Part shown: positions 62,274 to 64,000 of the stretch, in pieces
Numbering within the stretch: position 1 is the first letter of the stretch
How the letters are laid out: each line of letters begins with the position of its first letter
DNA from: CALLPQ01 sp964421675
GTDB lineage: Bacteria; Pseudomonadota; Alphaproteobacteria; Caulobacterales; Parvularculaceae
DNA length: 64,000 bases
NCBI GenBank assembly: GCA_964421675.1
Contig: CAYQXV010000008.1
Coordinates: forward strand, 21,892 to 85,891
Reading direction: 5' to 3'
Made by a program: the position numbers and the translations under genes
The notes under the pieces: generated by a model
Databases searched by the model: none
What the model was told of the DNA's origin: nothing
What the model saw: only the letters and a program-made list of their open reading frames with translations

Positions 62274-63332
62274 ATGTCAAAACAGCCAAAAGACCCACAT
62301 TCTAGCACAACTCCTCGTGACTTGCCCCGGCCAGGCGCTCTTAATCATATTCTAGACGTTCCGGGCTTGAAGATCGGTCACGCGCATAATGCAGCGATTA
62401 AGACCGGTGTGACGGCGATTGTGCCTGATACGGCGTGGACATGCGCGGGCGATGTGCGCGGCGGCGGCCCGGGGACGAGGGAAACCGATTTGCTGCACCC
62501 TTCAACGCTGGTGCAAACCGCAGATGCGGTTGTCCTGTCTGGTGGGTCAAGCTGGGGATTGGCGGCTGCTGACGGGGTGTGCGAAGCCCTTGGCGCAGCG
62601 GGGCGCGGGTTCTCGCTTGTCGCACGGCCAGGTGTGCCCGTCTCGCCGATTGTTCCTTCTGCAATTCTTTATGATCTCGCTAATGGGGGCGATAAGTCCT
62701 GGGGCCGCGAGGCACCTTATAAAACTCTGGGCAGCGATGCTTTTGACGCGCTGGGCGAGGGGGCCGCGATTGCTGATCAACTCGGTGCATGCGGGGCGGG
62801 TTATGGCGCGATGGCAGGGCAGGAACGCGGCGGTCTGGGTTCAGCGTCGGTAATAGATGGTGAGCTGATCGTCGGTGCGCTGATGGCTGTAAATAGTTTT
62901 GGTTCAGTGCGCATGCCGAACAGCACTTGTTTTTGGGCATGGCCATTTGAATATGAAGGCGAGTTTGGCGGCCTGCGTCCCGCGGGCGACGCGATGCCTG
63001 CGATGGGATTACCAGATGATACCAAGCTGGGGCCGGTTCATCCGCGAACCAACACAACCATTGGAATTGTCGCCGTCTCCCATGGCTTGACGCAATCGGA
63101 AGCGCAGCGTGTGGCGATCATGGCGCAAGATGGCTTGGCGCGCGCAATTCGCCCGGTTCATGCGCCCACGGACGGAGATGTTATTTTCGTGCTCGCGCCA
63201 GCGCCCGCGGCCAATGCAAATCCTTGCGATCCGGTCACCCTAACCCGGATAGGAACTCATGCCGGCGATTGTGTTGCCAGAGCGATTGCACGCGGGGTCT
63301 ATGAGGCATCGCGCAGCAATGATGACCGCTAA
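62274..63332 (+). CDS. P1-family (DmpA-like) aminopeptidase
   Basis: This is a 352-residue self-processing N-terminal nucleophile peptidase of the DmpA/P1 group. Family segments are VPGLKIGHAHNAAIKTGVT, GGGPGTRETDLL and VLSGGSSWGLAAADGV. The autocleavage and nucleophile site is expected at N-T in TNTTIGIVAVS, followed by AIRPVHAPTDGD. No signal peptide is seen. No clear ribosome-binding site precedes ATG 62274. The last codons overlap the GNAT gene by 14 bases. Confidence 0.9.
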   Translation: MSKQPKDPHSSTTPRDLPRPGALNHILDVPGLKIGHAHNAAIKTGVTAIVPDTAWTCAGDVRGGGPGTRETDLLHPSTLVQTADAVVLSGGSSWGLAAADGVCEALGAAGRGFSLVARPGVPVSPIVPSAILYDLANGGDKSWGREAPYKTLGSDAFDALGEGAAIADQLGACGAGYGAMAGQERGGLGSASVIDGELIVGALMAVNSFGSVRMPNSTCFWAWPFEYEGEFGGLRPAGDAMPAMGLPDDTKLGPVHPRTNTTIGIVAVSHGLTQSEAQRVAIMAQDGLARAIRPVHAPTDGDVIFVLAPAPAANANPCDPVTLTRIGTHAGDCVARAIARGVYEASRSNDDR

Positions 63333-63840
63333 TCCCATAATCCCGGAACCGATTGATAAAGCGCATTACGCTGCGCTTTTGGCCTTGAATGAGCGGGTCG
63401 TTGAAAAAACAGCGCCGTTAAATGAGGCTAAGTTGCATAGGTTTGTGACCGGTGCCGTTTATGCCCGCCAGGTGGCGCAGGGCGAGGGATTGCTCATCGT
63501 GCTGGATGAGACTGCGGACTTTTACGATAGCCCAAATTTCGAGTTTTTTGCCGATCGCCATGGGTCTTTTTACTATGTTGACCGCATCATTGTTGGGCAA
63601 GCGCTAACCGGTCAGGGGGTGGGCCGGCGGCTTTATGCCGATTTGACCGAGTGGATAGGCAGAAGCGGCGGCGGCCATCTTTGCTGCGAGGTCAATACGC
63701 AGCCCCCCAATCCGGTTTCTCACAAGTTCCACCAGGCCATTGGATTTACCGCCTGCGGGGAGGGCTCATGGACCGGCGATGAGGGAAAAACCAAGCATGT
63801 CCACTATTATGAAATGGCTATTGCACCGCTAAAATCATGA
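63319..63840 (+). CDS. GNAT-family N-acetyltransferase
   Basis: This is a 173-residue acetyltransferase with one GNAT domain. The acetyl-CoA binding segment reads DRIIVGQALTGQGVGRRLYADLTEW, with the QxxGxG/A pattern, followed by strand 5-like HLCCEVNTQPPN and HKFHQAIGF. The acceptor is unknown. In-frame ATGs at 63301, 63319 and 63322 compete; 63319 is chosen because it overlaps the P1 gene stop only slightly. It is co-directional with, and probably translationally linked to, the P1 peptidase. Confidence 0.85.
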   Translation: MMTANPIIPEPIDKAHYAALLALNERVVEKTAPLNEAKLHRFVTGAVYARQVAQGEGLLIVLDETADFYDSPNFEFFADRHGSFYYVDRIIVGQALTGQGVGRRLYADLTEWIGRSGGGHLCCEVNTQPPNPVSHKFHQAIGFTACGEGSWTGDEGKTKHVHYYEMAIAPLKS

Positions 63841-63945
63841 CTTTCCGTTGCGTAACGACCTGCCCGAAAATCAATGATAAATCCCCCCTTGCATTGGCGA
63901 GATGAATGCGCTTTAACCCATTTTCGCGCCCTAATAAGCGCGCAC

Positions 63946-64000
63946 GCACCGGTAGCTCAGCTGGATAGAGTACTTGACTACGAATCAAGGGGTCGGGAGT
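63946..64000 (+). tRNA. tRNA-Arg(ACG), 5' part, cut by window end
   Basis: The acceptor strand GCACCGG is at 63946-63952. The D-arm follows (GCTC ... GAGT), then the anticodon arm CTTGA/TCAAG around CTACGAA, with anticodon ACG at 63980-63982. The T-arm starts at the window end, so the last 20 or so bases are outside. Confidence 0.95.

Overview
The window looks like a contiguous piece of an alphaproteobacterial chromosome of roughly balanced base composition. Two gene orders support this: tolQRAB-pal-cpoB-tilS-ftsH-folP-glmM, and rpsT-dnaA-dnaN-recF-gyrB. A leader resembling the alphaproteobacterial serC RNA motif, an STAS-MlaE permease and a peptidase-rich gene complement fit as well. The lineage below class is not decidable here; a marine Parvularculales/Hyphomonadales/Maricaulales-like bacterium is a guess. 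No phage, insertion sequence, CRISPR array or plasmid module was seen.

Layout. 1-5926: Tol-Pal envelope system, with an unusually long gap and a separate promoter before pal. 5954-12569: housekeeping run tilS, ftsH, folP, glmM, thiD. 12601-18288: PhzF-like enzyme, EamA exporter, heme-dependent demethylase-like protein (DUF3445), then serine synthesis (serC-serA) behind a structured leader. 18285-20532: M56 metallopeptidase/BlaI-type repressor pair with its own dyad operators. 20758-32881: mostly exported hydrolases (amidohydrolase, M20, M13, a new-looking HExxH lipoprotein), MATE and queuosine-precursor transporters, and an acyl-CoA dehydrogenase. 32907-39145: CHASE2-cyclase-like protein with a degenerate catalytic domain, then an MCE/Mla lipid transport operon. 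39233-43324: cmk-rpsA, mutM, rpsT. 43392-51946: replication region dnaA, dnaN, recF, gyrB plus a thioredoxin-like protein. 52071-56357: HD-GYP protein and a TPP-riboswitch operon ending in thiC. 56420-64000: small enzymes, gamma-glutamyltransferase, P1 peptidase, GNAT acetyltransferase and the start of a tRNA-Arg(ACG).

How the parts work together. Tol-Pal-CpoB (cell envelope during division), GlmM (UDP-GlcNAc precursor), the Mla-like operon (phospholipid traffic) and FtsH (membrane protein quality control) form an envelope theme. ThiC and ThiD make and phosphorylate the pyrimidine half of thiamine from separate loci, and only the thiC locus has a visible riboswitch. The most unusual items are: a TPP riboswitch whose first two downstream genes are a YjbR-like protein and an unknown four-helix membrane protein rather than thiC; a strongly diverged DnaA beside a 1.1-kb intergenic region without clear DnaA boxes; a BlaI/M56 pair with no beta-lactamase nearby; an HExxH lipoprotein; and a CHASE2 sensor whose cyclase domain has lost its metal ligands.
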